This document shows, piece by piece, positions 25,015 to 35,242 of a stretch of 39,896 nucleotides of DNA. The position numbers and the translations under genes were made by a program. This DNA is from Amazonocrinis nigriterrae CENA67 (GTDB lineage: Bacteria > Cyanobacteriota > Cyanobacteriia > Cyanobacteriales > Nostocaceae): NCBI RefSeq assembly GCF_016056305.1, contig NZ_JAECZC010000029.1, forward strand, positions 1-39,896, read 5' to 3'. Under the pieces are notes generated by a model, which ran no database searches, was not told where the DNA came from, and saw nothing but the letters and a program-made list of their open reading frames with translations. Numbering within the stretch: position 1 is the first letter of the stretch; each line of letters starts with the position of its first letter.

Positions 25015-25888
25015 ACTGAGTTTTTATTTTATTTTGTTAATTTGGCTAAAAACTATTGTGATATCTCGCCGAGTCAGAGGTCATACAAGTAAGTATTGGG
25101 CGAATATAATGACACTGTGGGTCAATTCACGATTGGATAAACCACCACCCTTAAAACCTTGGTTTTGCGTTACTCTCGCTTCCTGCAATAAATTGCTTGC
25201 TCATAGCTAAAGTGCGTTTAAACGCAGTGAAATTCAAGATAACATACATTATGGCTGATGAGTTAAACCCCCTATCAATTCGCCAACAGTTTCACATATA
25301 TCTCGAAACCCGACTTTGGCACACTGCGCGTGGAACTTCGTCCCAATTGGCGTTATCCAGGCGATCGCTCTACTCTAAGTCTAATTTTGGGTTTGAAAAC
25401 ACGCCCTAAGGGCGATGGAAAGATGAGAAAGCAAAATTACCCTCATCTTCCTCATTTTTACTCTTGTTATCCGAACCGTACTGCAACGGAGGAAACCTCA
25501 CACCAGTTTGACGGCAGTTGCACTCAATGAAGGAACTTTTGCAACACACTGCCTCCTCAGCACTTTGCTATGTATTTGCTTACATAGTTAGGTCACTTAT
25601 ACATTTTTATATTAGTAGAATAAAGTCTGAATATTTTTAGTGGCAAAAGTAGAAAAAGTAATAAATGTGAGAAAATAAAAATATTTTCATGAAACATTGA
25701 TTTATCTATGTGAGATGTTGTAAAATTATGCACAAAGAATATTTAATCGACTAAAATATTTCTATCTTTTGATAGTCAAATTATTGTTATAATGCCGTAT
25801 TAATAAATATAAAAAATACTCATTTATACTTTTAATTTTATTGCCAGAGTTGAGATTTAATTCTCAGCTAATTTGAGGAGTAAAGACT
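25015..25888. other. Intergenic region upstream of the biosynthetic operon
   Basis: No intact gene. It holds the 72-bp gene remnant at 25299-25370, a CGCCCTAAGGGCG palindrome near 25403, a CTCAGCACTTTGCTAT repeat at 25556-25571, and a strongly AT-rich stretch (about 25600-25870) that should contain the operon promoter. GAGGAG at 25875-25880 is a well-placed ribosome site for the ATG at 25889. Confidence 0.75.
25299..25370 (+). pseudogene. Remnant copy of the secreted-protein gene at 36630-37055 (direct repeat)
   Basis: 72 bp match 36944-37015 at 70 positions, in the same orientation. Read in the matching frame it gives SKPDFGTLRVELRPNWRYPG then DRS, as in the intact gene, then diverges (TLSLILGLKT) but later again shows GDGK. 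There is no start or signal peptide upstream, so this is a broken fragment. With the intact copy it brackets the whole operon at 25889-36511. Confidence 0.85.
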
Positions 25889-28800
25889 ATGAATATTGAA
25901 CCCATTGCCATTATTGGGATTGGATGCCGTTTTCCAGGTGCAATCAATCCTGAAGCTTTTTGGCATCTACTCTGCAATCAAATTGACGCGATCGCACCCA
26001 TTCCCACCGAACGTGAAAATCTACATTCTTGTTTTAACCCTGATGCTAGTTCATCACAGTCGCAACTCATACAAGGTGGTTTTTTAGAGCAGATCGATCA
26101 GTTTGATCCGCAGTTTTTTGGCATTGCTCCTCAAGAAGCTGTGAGCATAGACCCTCAACAAAGGCTGTTACTAGAGGTCACTTGGGAAGCCCTGGAAGAT
26201 GCTTGTTTAGTCCCTCAAAAACTCTCAACAACTGCAACAGGAGTTTTTGTTGGTGTCTCTGGCTCCCATTATTATGAGTTACTTGCAGATACCCGCACAA
26301 CAAATGGTTATGCCGTCACTGGTAACTTAACCAGTACCACTGCTAACCGTATTTCCTACTTACTTAACTTGACAGGGCCGAGTTTAGCAATTAACACCGC
26401 TTGTTCCTCTTCTTTAGTAGCCGTTCATTTAGCTTGTCAGAGTTTGCGTAACAGGGAATCTAGCCTAGCTTTAGCCGCAGGCGTTAACATCATGCTATTC
26501 CCTGAAATCACAACAAGCTTAAAAAATGCAGGAATGATCTCGGCTACAGGACGTTGCAGATCATTTGATGCTCAAGCCGATGGCTTTGTGCGAAGTGAGG
26601 GAGTTGGTGTTGTAGTCCTGAAGTTGCTGTCTCAAGCATTGACAGACTGTGATCCGATCTATGCAGTCATCCAGGGTAGTGCAATTAACCAAGATGGGCG
26701 CAGTAATGGGCTAGCTGCTCCTAATCTGCAAGCGCAACAGGCATTACTACGGCAAACATATCAAGATATAGGAATTTCACCCAGTTCAGTACAGTATGTT
26801 GAAGCACAAGGAACGGGAAGTTTATTAGGAGATGCCATTGAACTCAAAGCCCTGGCAACTGTTTTAGGAGAAAATCGTGCTGTTGGAGATAAATGTCGTG
26901 TTGGTTCCGTCAAAACCAACATTGGACACTTAGAAGCAACCAGTGGAATTGCTGGATTGATTAAAGTGGCGTTGTCCCTCAAGCATGGAAAAATTCCGCC
27001 GAATTTGCATTTTCAGCAGCCGAATCCGAATGTGGCATTAGATAAACTGCCATTGCAAGTGCAGCAAACCTTGGAGGCTTGGCCAAGCGATCGCCCAGCC
27101 GTTGCAGGTATAAGCGCCTTTGGCTTTGGCGGTACCAACGCTCATATAGTGATGTCAGCAGCACCCAATTTAGTTGTAGAGTCTTCTAGCATTGATCGTC
27201 CTTTACATCTGCTGATTCTATCTGCCAAAACTGAAACAGCATTGCTATCGCTAGCCCAGCGCTATCACGAATTTTTCGTTAATCATCCTCATGTATCAAT
27301 TGCTAATGTTTGTTTTAGTGCTAATACTGGCAGAACCACATTTAACCATCGGCTAGCTGTGACTGGGAATTCTACAGCACAATTTGCAGAACGTTTACAG
27401 GCGTTTGCTGTATCTGGACAAGCTGCGGGGTTGGTGAGTGGTTTAGTCAAGCCAAAGAAAGTTCCAAAAATCGGATTTTTATTCACTGGCTTGATTCACG
27501 ACAAACTAGAACTAGACCGCCAACTCTACGAAACTCAACCTGTATTTCGCCAAGTTATTGACCGCTGTAATGCGATCGCTCAGCCGTTGCTAGGAAAATC
27601 TCTTATTGATGTTCTTTATACCTCCACTACTGAAGAAACTGCCATCGATAGTATTAACAACTCCACGGCATTATTTGCGCTGCAAATAGCGCTTTGCGAG
27701 TTATGGAAATCTTGGGGAATTGAACCATCGGTTGTCATGGGAACAAGCCTGGGAGAGTCTGCCGCTGCCTATTTTGCTGGTATTTTGAGTCTGGAAGACG
27801 CCCTCAAGCTGTTAATTTTTGGGCAGCAGCAAGTCCAATCTCAAAGCCAGAAAGGGACGACAAGCGTCGTATTTGCAGATGAACAGCAAGTGGCAGCTGC
27901 AATTCAACCCTACGCTGACAAAGTTTTCATTGGTATCTTCGCCGAACCAGTACTGACGATTTCCGGTGAGCAACAGGCAGTTGATGCAGTTACAGATGCC
28001 TTGAAAGCACAAGGAATCAAAACAATTAAATCAAATCTACCCTATCCCTATCATTCCCCTCTGATGACATTGCTGGAGGTAGATTTTGCTCTTTGTTCGC
28101 CCAAAATTCCCATAATTTCTGGTGTCACAGGGCAACTGTCTCCTGATGCAATGACCAACATCGAGTATTGGCAGACTAACCTCCAACAACCCGTGAGGTT
28201 TTCCACAGGTATGCAAACCATGTATCAACAAGGAGTGACGGTATTTATCGAGATTGGGCCAAAGCCCAATCTATTGTCACAGGGTATTCGTTGTCTACCT
28301 GAAAGAGTTGGGGTTTGGCTTCCTAGCTTACGTCCTGGGCAATCCAGCACTCAGCAGATGTTGTCCAGTTTGGCACAACTTTATGTGTTAGGAGTACCTG
28401 TCAATTGGTTGGGATTGGATTGTGGGGATAATCGCGATCGCCTACGACTACCGACCTATCCTTTTGAGCGACAAAGCTATTGGTTTAGGAGTAGTCGTTC
28501 GTCTCAACCAAGCCATCTATCGCCACTACCTCAGCGTTCATTGATTTCTAGCTTACTTGACCGGGGAGATTCAGTAAAACAAATTGTTCAGCTTCTTGCC
28601 GAAACTGAATCATTTTCACAACAGGAGGTGCAACTCCTACCAAAACTCATCACCGCTTTAGTTCAACATCACCAGCAAGATGAACATGAATCTGTTTTGA
28701 CCAGTCCAACCACAAATATAGAAATACCCATCGCTGAAGTTATTGCTCCTGAATCGAATATTGAGTTAAAGCGAGTACAACTTGCAACATCCCCAGAAAC

Positions 28801-30454
28801 ACAACAGCAACTGCTTGAAGAATATTTGACACAACAAATTGCTAAAGTGTTGGGATTAGTTCCATCCCAGCTAGATATGGAACAACCTCTGAATATTTTG
28901 GGGTTGGACTCGTTGATGTTAATTCAACTGGTAAACCGCATTAAAAAAGACTTTGCCGTAGAGTTGTCAATCGAGGCGTTATTTGAAAACATGACCTTGG
29001 TTGATCTGGCTCAACAATTACAGACCCAATTAGCGTTGTTTAAGAGCGCATCTAGTGGTGATTCTGTAATCATGACCAGCAAATCGCCTGTTGCTGTGCC
29101 TTTATCCTTTGCTCAGGAGTCATTTTACTCGCAAGTCAAACTAGACCCAAGTAATCCCTTTGCCAATCTACCCTTCACCCTACACTTTACCGGTGATCTC
29201 GATATTCCAACTTTAGAACGCAGTTTCAATGAGTTGGTGCATCGTCATGCTGCTTTGCGAACCACCTTTGATATTGCCGCAGAACAACCCACCCAAATCA
29301 TTCATCCGACGATGAATCTACCATTGTCGGTGGTGGATTTGCGATCGCTCTTCCAACCAGACCAGCAAATGGTAGTACAACAGCTATCCGATCAAGAAGC
29401 TCAGCAACCATTTGATATTGCCAAAGGGCCACTTGTGCGAACCACACTGCTGAGGCTGTTGGAAAATCAACACATTCTGCTCATTACTATGCATCACCTG
29501 ATTACAGATGGCACCTCTATGGTGATCTTTCTTCAGGAACTCGCAGCAGTCTACCAAGCATTTTCCCAAGGGAAACCCTCACCCCTTCCAGAATTACCGA
29601 TGCAGTATGCAGACTTTGTTGTCTGGCAACGTCAGTGGCTACAAAAAGATGTACTGACAAAACTACAAAGCTACTGGCAGCAAAAACTTGCACCGCATTT
29701 GGTCGTTCCTGAAATCAAAACAGACCAGCCTCATCCTGCTATACCAAGATTGAAAGCAGCAATTTACCCCTTTCAAATATCTGAAGCATTATCAGCACAA
29801 CTCAAAGCACTCAGCAAACAGGAAGGGTGTACTTTATTCATGCTTTTATTAGCAGCTTTACAGATATTAGTATGCAATTATACAGGTCAACAGAATTTTT
29901 GTATTGGCACTACCGTTGCTAATCGCAATCGAGCGGAGTTTGAATCCGTGATTGGTTGCTTTATTAACCAAATTCCAATTCAAGCGAATTTAGAAGACAA
30001 TCCCACATTCCGACAGGTACTTTATCTTGTTCGCAAAACCACTTTAGAAGCACATGCTTACAGCGCTCTCCCCTTGAAACTGATTCTGGAAACTGTGCCT
30101 CTCTTAAAAACAGATAATGTTCATACCTTTCCTTTACCGATAGTGATGATTTTTCACAATGAAATTCCCTTGATGACCGAGAATATTAAACTTTCAGATT
30201 GTCTTTCTGTTCGGGGAGAAAATAGAAAATTCAGAGGAGCAAGGCGCGATTTAACTCTGCATCTGGGAGAAAGTCAAAAAAGCATCTGGGGAGAGATGGA
30301 ATACGATGTTGATGTATTTTTTGAAAGTACAATCTGCACATTTCTGGATGATTGTATTGACTTACTTCAAGTCCTTGTAATTAATCCAGATATCCATTTA
30401 TCAGAAATACAAGCAAGACATAAAAAAGTGACAATAAATCAATACATATTTTAA
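25889..30454 (+). CDS. Polyketide synthase-like KS-AT-ACP-condensation protein with degenerate KS and AT motifs
   Basis: 1521 residues. KS about 1-425: C172 in NTACSSS and H347 in KTNIGHLEA are present, but the usual EAHGTGT is EAQGTGS, with Q307 (codon CAA at 26807) replacing the first catalytic His. AT about 525-830: S620 and H722 (YPYHSPLM) remain. However GQGSQ is GLIHD, GHSxG is GTSLG, and the Arg expected 25 residues after the Ser, which binds the extender carboxylate, is G645. ACP about 975-1050 with S1008 in LGLDSLM. Condensation domain about 1065-1500 with intact HHLITDG (1202-1208). There is no KR, DH, methyltransferase, adenylation or thioesterase domain. I infer an acyl relay without malonyl extension, ending in amide or ester formation by the C domain. 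First gene of the operon, with a good ribosome site. Confidence 0.9.
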   Translation: MNIEPIAIIGIGCRFPGAINPEAFWHLLCNQIDAIAPIPTERENLHSCFNPDASSSQSQLIQGGFLEQIDQFDPQFFGIAPQEAVSIDPQQRLLLEVTWEALEDACLVPQKLSTTATGVFVGVSGSHYYELLADTRTTNGYAVTGNLTSTTANRISYLLNLTGPSLAINTACSSSLVAVHLACQSLRNRESSLALAAGVNIMLFPEITTSLKNAGMISATGRCRSFDAQADGFVRSEGVGVVVLKLLSQALTDCDPIYAVIQGSAINQDGRSNGLAAPNLQAQQALLRQTYQDIGISPSSVQYVEAQGTGSLLGDAIELKALATVLGENRAVGDKCRVGSVKTNIGHLEATSGIAGLIKVALSLKHGKIPPNLHFQQPNPNVALDKLPLQVQQTLEAWPSDRPAVAGISAFGFGGTNAHIVMSAAPNLVVESSSIDRPLHLLILSAKTETALLSLAQRYHEFFVNHPHVSIANVCFSANTGRTTFNHRLAVTGNSTAQFAERLQAFAVSGQAAGLVSGLVKPKKVPKIGFLFTGLIHDKLELDRQLYETQPVFRQVIDRCNAIAQPLLGKSLIDVLYTSTTEETAIDSINNSTALFALQIALCELWKSWGIEPSVVMGTSLGESAAAYFAGILSLEDALKLLIFGQQQVQSQSQKGTTSVVFADEQQVAAAIQPYADKVFIGIFAEPVLTISGEQQAVDAVTDALKAQGIKTIKSNLPYPYHSPLMTLLEVDFALCSPKIPIISGVTGQLSPDAMTNIEYWQTNLQQPVRFSTGMQTMYQQGVTVFIEIGPKPNLLSQGIRCLPERVGVWLPSLRPGQSSTQQMLSSLAQLYVLGVPVNWLGLDCGDNRDRLRLPTYPFERQSYWFRSSRSSQPSHLSPLPQRSLISSLLDRGDSVKQIVQLLAETESFSQQEVQLLPKLITALVQHHQQDEHESVLTSPTTNIEIPIAEVIAPESNIELKRVQLATSPETQQQLLEEYLTQQIAKVLGLVPSQLDMEQPLNILGLDSLMLIQLVNRIKKDFAVELSIEALFENMTLVDLAQQLQTQLALFKSASSGDSVIMTSKSPVAVPLSFAQESFYSQVKLDPSNPFANLPFTLHFTGDLDIPTLERSFNELVHRHAALRTTFDIAAEQPTQIIHPTMNLPLSVVDLRSLFQPDQQMVVQQLSDQEAQQPFDIAKGPLVRTTLLRLLENQHILLITMHHLITDGTSMVIFLQELAAVYQAFSQGKPSPLPELPMQYADFVVWQRQWLQKDVLTKLQSYWQQKLAPHLVVPEIKTDQPHPAIPRLKAAIYPFQISEALSAQLKALSKQEGCTLFMLLLAALQILVCNYTGQQNFCIGTTVANRNRAEFESVIGCFINQIPIQANLEDNPTFRQVLYLVRKTTLEAHAYSALPLKLILETVPLLKTDNVHTFPLPIVMIFHNEIPLMTENIKLSDCLSVRGENRKFRGARRDLTLHLGESQKSIWGEMEYDVDVFFESTICTFLDDCIDLLQVLVINPDIHLSEIQARHKKVTINQYIF

Positions 30455-30617
30455 TTGAAAGACAGCGTGTTTGGGAAAATACTTACTTCAGGAACAGAGA
30501 AAAATAGCTTTATGAATCTAAGACTGATATAGCTCAATTATAGAAATTAATAGCTATAAATTAAACAAGAATTACTTTCTAGCAACAATTACTAATTTCC
30601 AACCAACAAAATATCAA

Positions 30618-31733
30618 ATGGATTTCCTAAATTTGAGCGATCGCAACAATCATTTCAACTTTTCTGGAGGCCCTGGAGCCTTACCTGAATCAGTGTTAAA
30701 TGCTACTCAGGCGGCTATCAACAATGTGCCAGAAGTAGGCTTATCATTGCTAGGCATCAGTCATCGCTCCGAATGGTTACGCAATGTACTGGACGAGACT
30801 GAAGATCATTTACGCAATTTGCTCTCGATTCCCAAGAATTATCATGTTCTATTTTTACAAGGAGGTAGCAGTTTACAGTTTTCAATGATTCCCATGAATT
30901 TTTTACGTGGGAGCAGAAAAATTGCAGAGTATATTGTGTCTGGTTACTGGAGTATTAAATCTGTACCTGAAGCCAGAAAAGAAGGGCAAGTGCAGGTAGT
31001 GTGGGATGGAAGAGATAGTGGTTATAAACGATTGCCAAAAGCTGAGGAACTTGTAGTTTCATCAGATGCTGCTTATCTACATTATGTGTCGAACGAAACG
31101 GTAGAGGGACTACAATTTTCCTATTTGCCAGGCATATCAAATGTACCCTTAATTTGCGATATGTCTTCAGATTTTTTATCTCAATCGATACCAATTGAGC
31201 GTTACGCATTGATATATGCTCATGCACAAAAAAACCTAGGGCCAGCAGGTGTCACAGTGGTGTTAATTCGAGATGATCTTGTTGACACAATTCCGTCCGA
31301 TCTACACACAATGTTAGATTACCGTACCCATATTCGAGGTAAGTCAATTTACAATACCCCGCCAGTATTTGCACTATATGTAGTCATGTTAGTGACTCGT
31401 TGGCTACGCAAAGATATTGGTGGACTAGCGGCAATGGCAGAGATTAACCAAGCCAAGGCAGACACTCTTTATAAAGTGCTTGATGAGAGTGGAGGGTTTT
31501 ATCAAGGCCATGCTGTTCAGGAAAATCGCTCACTGATGAATGTTGCATTTCGGTTAACCGACCCTAATTTAGAGCCTTTATTTCTCAAAACCGCAGTAGA
31601 AAACGGATTTTATGGGTTAGATGGACACCGTTCAATTGGAGGTTTGCGAGCATCACTCTACAATGCAGTCACTCAATCTGGAGTAGAGGCTTTAGCTGCA
31701 TTTATGCTTGATTTCCAACAACGCTACGGTTGA
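30618..31733 (+). CDS. serC: Phosphoserine aminotransferase (SerC type) within the biosynthetic operon
   Basis: 371 residues, full length for SerC, a PLP enzyme that converts 3-phosphohydroxypyruvate plus glutamate to O-phosphoserine. The PLP lysine is K205 in AHAQKNLGPAGVT. Cofactor residues W111, T161, D181, N246 and T247 are in place. Phosphate-binding residues H49, R50 (ISHRS), H337, R338 and R344 (GHRSIGGLRAS) are also kept, so real phosphoserine activity is likely. Small changes occur nearby (FSGGPG for FSAGP, GISHRS for EISHRS). It lies 163 bp after the megasynthase and 36 bp before the ligase gene. As an operon member it may supply a phosphoserine or serine building block; it could also be the sole housekeeping copy. 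Confidence 0.9.
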   Translation: MDFLNLSDRNNHFNFSGGPGALPESVLNATQAAINNVPEVGLSLLGISHRSEWLRNVLDETEDHLRNLLSIPKNYHVLFLQGGSSLQFSMIPMNFLRGSRKIAEYIVSGYWSIKSVPEARKEGQVQVVWDGRDSGYKRLPKAEELVVSSDAAYLHYVSNETVEGLQFSYLPGISNVPLICDMSSDFLSQSIPIERYALIYAHAQKNLGPAGVTVVLIRDDLVDTIPSDLHTMLDYRTHIRGKSIYNTPPVFALYVVMLVTRWLRKDIGGLAAMAEINQAKADTLYKVLDESGGFYQGHAVQENRSLMNVAFRLTDPNLEPLFLKTAVENGFYGLDGHRSIGGLRASLYNAVTQSGVEALAAFMLDFQQRYG

Positions 31734-31769
31734 TGACACAGATAGTAAACTATACACAATCGAATTAAA

Positions 31770-33899
31770 ATGTATCACGATTTATTTTCAGCAGACTCTC
31801 CACAAGAAGCGACTTTAGTTAACCTGTTACGTTATAGAACGCTACAGCAACCTTATCAAATACCATATACCTTTTTGGTAGATGGAGAAACCCAAAAAGT
31901 TAGCTTCACCTATGAAAGATTAGACCAAAAAGCGCGCGCGATCGCAGCATTGCTGCAAAGCATGAAAGCTTTTAAACAAAGAGTCCTGCTTCTGTATCCG
32001 CCTGGACTGGAATTCATTGCTGCTTTTTTTGGAAGTTTATATGCAGGTGTAACTGTTGTACCTGTATATCCACCAAGAGGTAAACAGCGGATGACAAGAT
32101 TGCAAGTTATTGCAAAAGATGCAGAGGCAACTTTTGCACTCACCACCTCATCTGTAATTACTAAATTGGGAGAAAGATTCAAAGAAGAACCAGAATTAGC
32201 AGCTTTGCAATGTATAGCAACTGATGAAATTCCCCACAATTTGGCAGATGATTGGTTTTTTCCTGAAATTACTAACAACTCACTGGCACTTCTCCAGTAC
32301 ACATCTGGTACTACAGGAAACCCAAAAGGGGTAATGATAAATCATGACAATTTACTCTATAATTCTGCTTTAATTTATCAGGCTTTTGAGCATACATCTA
32401 ACAGTCGAGGTGTAATTTGGCTACCTCCCTACCACGATATGGGGCTGATTGGTGGAGTGTTACAACCTGTATATGGTAATTGCTCAGTTACGCTGATGTC
32501 GCCAGAATCTTTCTTACAAAAACCCTTTCGCTGGCTAAAAGCTATTTCCAACTATCAAGCAACTACTAGCGGTGGCCCTAATTTTGCTTATGACTTGTGT
32601 ATTGACAAGATTACTCCTGAACAACGCCAACAGCTTGATTTGAGTAGTTGGGAATTGGCTTTCAATGGTGCTGAACCTGTAAGGGCGGAAACTATAGAGA
32701 AGTTTTCAGAAACCTTTGCAGATTGTGGCTTCAAAAGGAGTGCTTTTTACCCCTGCTATGGCATGGCGGAAACAACTTTAATTGTATCTGGTGGTTTGAA
32801 AAAAGAGCCGCCAGTGATTCGCTTTGTGCAAGAACAAGCTTTGAAACAGAATTTGATTGTCACCACTACCAGCAAGGAAGATAGTAAGGCAATTGTTGGT
32901 GTTGGTCATAGAAGTTTAGACCAAAAAATTGTTATTGTTCACCCAGAATTATTAACTGAATGTCTGGATGGAGAAATAGGAGAAATTTGGGTTACAGGGC
33001 CAAGCGTGGCTGTTGGCTACTGGGAAAAACTCGAAGAGACACAACAGATTTTCAATGCTCAATTACGAGACACAAAAGAAGGGTCATTTCTCCGCACTGG
33101 AGATTTAGGATTTTTGCTTGATGGCGAACTATTTGTCACAGGTCGCATCAAAGACATGATGATTATTCGAGGGCAAAATCATTATCCCCAGGATATTGAA
33201 TTGACAGTTGAGAATAGCCATCCAGCACTACGAACAAATTGCGGCGCAGCATTTTCTGTAGAAATAGAAGGTGTTGAACAGCTAGTTATTGTCCAAGAAG
33301 TAGAGCGTACTTACTTACGTCAATTGGATGTTGATGAGGTAGTTAAATCTATTCGTCAAGCAGTATCAGAACAGCACCAATTACAAGTTTATGCCATTGC
33401 CTTGTTAAAGACAGCCAGTATTCCGAAAACTTCTAGTGGCAAGATTCAGCGCCATGCTTGTCGAGTTGGATTTCTCAATGGAAGTTTGGATGTTGTTGGC
33501 AATTGGACTGCAAATATTGAACAAATAGACTTACTACAACTTCAAGCAGAAGTAAAAGACCTTGGGGAACAAGTACAAAATTCAGATGTTAATCAATCTG
33601 AAGATAATCAAAAATATCTTCAGGCAAATTTGACAGAACAAGAAATCCAAACCTGGTTGATTTCTCATCTTGCCATGTACCTGAAAATACCTCCTGATGA
33701 GATAGATATTCAAGAGTTTTTTGCTGCATACGGTTTAGATTCAGCAGTAGCAGTCAGTCTGACAGGTGAATTAGCTCAATGGATTGGCTGTGAACTGGAA
33801 ATTACTCTTTTCTGGGAGTATCCCAATATCGAAACACTAGCACAGTATTTAGCAGAGAAATCTCAATTATCACAAACAACTTCTCCAGTTGTTGTTTAA
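31770..33899 (+). CDS. Fatty-acyl-AMP ligase fused to an acyl carrier protein (FAAL-ACP)
   Basis: 709 residues. The adenylating domain (about 1-575) has the phosphate-binding motif YTSGTTGNPKG (177-187), WLPPYHDMGLIGG, FNGAEPV, YPCYGMAETTL, RTGDLGFLLDGELFVTGR and the C-terminal lysine in KTSSGKIQR. The FAAL-type DMGLIGG and the extended N-terminal part (VVPVYPPR) point to a fatty-acyl-AMP ligase rather than a CoA ligase. After a linker, an ACP (about 625-700) carries the phosphopantetheine serine S658 in YGLDSAVAV. The enzyme should activate a free fatty acid and load it on its own carrier, starting the pathway. It is placed third in the operon, 32 bp before the first P450. No thioesterase or phosphopantetheinyl transferase is nearby. 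Confidence 0.93.
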   Translation: MYHDLFSADSPQEATLVNLLRYRTLQQPYQIPYTFLVDGETQKVSFTYERLDQKARAIAALLQSMKAFKQRVLLLYPPGLEFIAAFFGSLYAGVTVVPVYPPRGKQRMTRLQVIAKDAEATFALTTSSVITKLGERFKEEPELAALQCIATDEIPHNLADDWFFPEITNNSLALLQYTSGTTGNPKGVMINHDNLLYNSALIYQAFEHTSNSRGVIWLPPYHDMGLIGGVLQPVYGNCSVTLMSPESFLQKPFRWLKAISNYQATTSGGPNFAYDLCIDKITPEQRQQLDLSSWELAFNGAEPVRAETIEKFSETFADCGFKRSAFYPCYGMAETTLIVSGGLKKEPPVIRFVQEQALKQNLIVTTTSKEDSKAIVGVGHRSLDQKIVIVHPELLTECLDGEIGEIWVTGPSVAVGYWEKLEETQQIFNAQLRDTKEGSFLRTGDLGFLLDGELFVTGRIKDMMIIRGQNHYPQDIELTVENSHPALRTNCGAAFSVEIEGVEQLVIVQEVERTYLRQLDVDEVVKSIRQAVSEQHQLQVYAIALLKTASIPKTSSGKIQRHACRVGFLNGSLDVVGNWTANIEQIDLLQLQAEVKDLGEQVQNSDVNQSEDNQKYLQANLTEQEIQTWLISHLAMYLKIPPDEIDIQEFFAAYGLDSAVAVSLTGELAQWIGCELEITLFWEYPNIETLAQYLAEKSQLSQTTSPVVV

Positions 33900-33931
33900 A
33901 AGCAAATTTACTCAATCAACAATTTACTAAC

Positions 33932-35200
33932 GTGAGCAAAGAAATTATTAGTAATAATCAAACTACAACAATAGGGTCAACAAAAGCATTTAAATTTAAT
34001 CTTTTTGACCCTCAAGTCCGCATTAATCCTTATCCAACTTATCATCACCTCCGCTCAGAATCTCCTGTACATCGATACTTTGTTGGGGGTGATTGGCTGG
34101 TTTCGCGCTATGTTGATGTGAAAGCAGTTTTGAGAAGTGGTTATGTTCGTAGTCAAGACAAACCAAAATCCATACAAGAAAGAAACCAATATCTGCAAGA
34201 CAAGGGAAAAAATTTGAATACCCTTGCCCAAACTACCAGCAAATTTTTATTTTATATGGATCAGCCAGACCATACTAGATTACGTAATTTGGTAATGAAA
34301 GTTTTTTCTTCTGTAATTGTTGAGCGTATGCGTCCCCAGATTCAGGAGATTGTGAATGAATTGCTCGACAAAGTTCAGCATCAGGGAAGTATGGACATTA
34401 TTGCCGATTTTGCCATTCCACTTCCTGTTACAGTGATTAGTAGGCTATTAGGAATACCGAAAGAAGATCAAGATCAGCTTAATCAATGGTCTAATGTCTT
34501 GGCTCGTATTTTGGACTCGCTAGTTTCACTAGAAGAATTTCAAGCCATGAATGAGGTTACAGAAGCGTTTAAGGAGTATTTACGCACTCTGATTGCCAAA
34601 CGGGAAAAACAGCCACAAGCAGACTTGATTAGTGCTTTAATAGCAGTTAAAGAGCAGAGTGACAGGTTAAGTGAAGAGGAACTATTAGCAACTTGCATCA
34701 TGTTATTTGCAACAGGTGAAGAAAGCACAGTAAATACCATTGGTAATGGAATGCTGGCATTATTAAATCATCCTGACCAAATAGAACAACTTAAAACAGA
34801 ACCGACAAAGATCCAAACTGCGGTAGACGAAATACTTCGCTACGATAGCCCAGTTCAGACAACAACTCGCATTGCTACTGTTAACTTTGAAATAGGTAAT
34901 CAAACAATTCAAGCAGGTGAAAAGGTAGTTCTTTGCTTAGGGGCTGCTAACCGAGATCCAGCCCAATTTCCAGATCCCGATCGCTTAGATATTAATCGAA
35001 ATCCTAATCCCCATGTTGCTTTTGGTGATGGTATTCATTATTGCTTAGGGGCTGGGCTAGCACGTATTCAAGCGCAAATTGCAATTAACACACTTGTTCA
35101 AAAATTTCCTGATTTAAAGTTAGCTTCAAATCAACTAGAATGGCGGAAAAACGCTGTATTACGTGGCTTGAAGGCTCTTCCTGTAAGTTTTACTTGCTAA
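33932..35200 (+). CDS. Cytochrome P450, first of a tandem pair
   Basis: 422 residues from a GTG start. Soluble bacterial type with no membrane anchor. Motifs: I-helix [16 protein letters not shown] (usual AGxET-T region), K-helix ExxR in [14 protein letters not shown], and the haem loop [11 protein letters not shown] with the cysteine ligand C371. [20 protein letters not shown] at the N-terminus matches bacterial class I P450s. It needs ferredoxin and a reductase, not encoded here. Position directly after FAAL-ACP suggests that it oxidises the acyl chain or the final product. The next gene is a paralogue of the same length. Confidence 0.93.
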   Translation: MSKEIISNNQTTTIGSTKAFKFNLFDPQVRINPYPTYHHLRSESPVHRYFVGGDWLVSRYVDVKAVLRSGYVRSQDKPKSIQERNQYLQDKGKNLNTLAQTTSKFLFYMDQPDHTRLRNLVMKVFSSVIVERMRPQIQEIVNELLDKVQHQGSMDIIADFAIPLPVTVISRLLGIPKEDQDQLNQWSNVLARILDSLVSLEEFQAMNEVTEAFKEYLRTLIAKREKQPQADLISALIAVKEQSDRLSEEELLATCIMLFATGEESTVNTIGNGMLALLNHPDQIEQLKTEPTKIQTAVDEILRYDSPVQTTTRIATVNFEIGNQTIQAGEKVVLCLGAANRDPAQFPDPDRLDINRNPNPHVAFGDGIHYCLGAGLARIQAQIAINTLVQKFPDLKLASNQLEWRKNAVLRGLKALPVSFTC

Positions 35201-35242
35201 GTAATTTCTATCGATTTGAGGTATTTACAGGAGATATGTACA

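Noticed and set aside
25197-25530. Two overlapping open frames upstream of the biosynthetic operon
   Set aside because: Only the 72 bp matching the secreted-protein gene are recognisable; neither frame has a signal peptide or plausible start, so the region was called a remnant.
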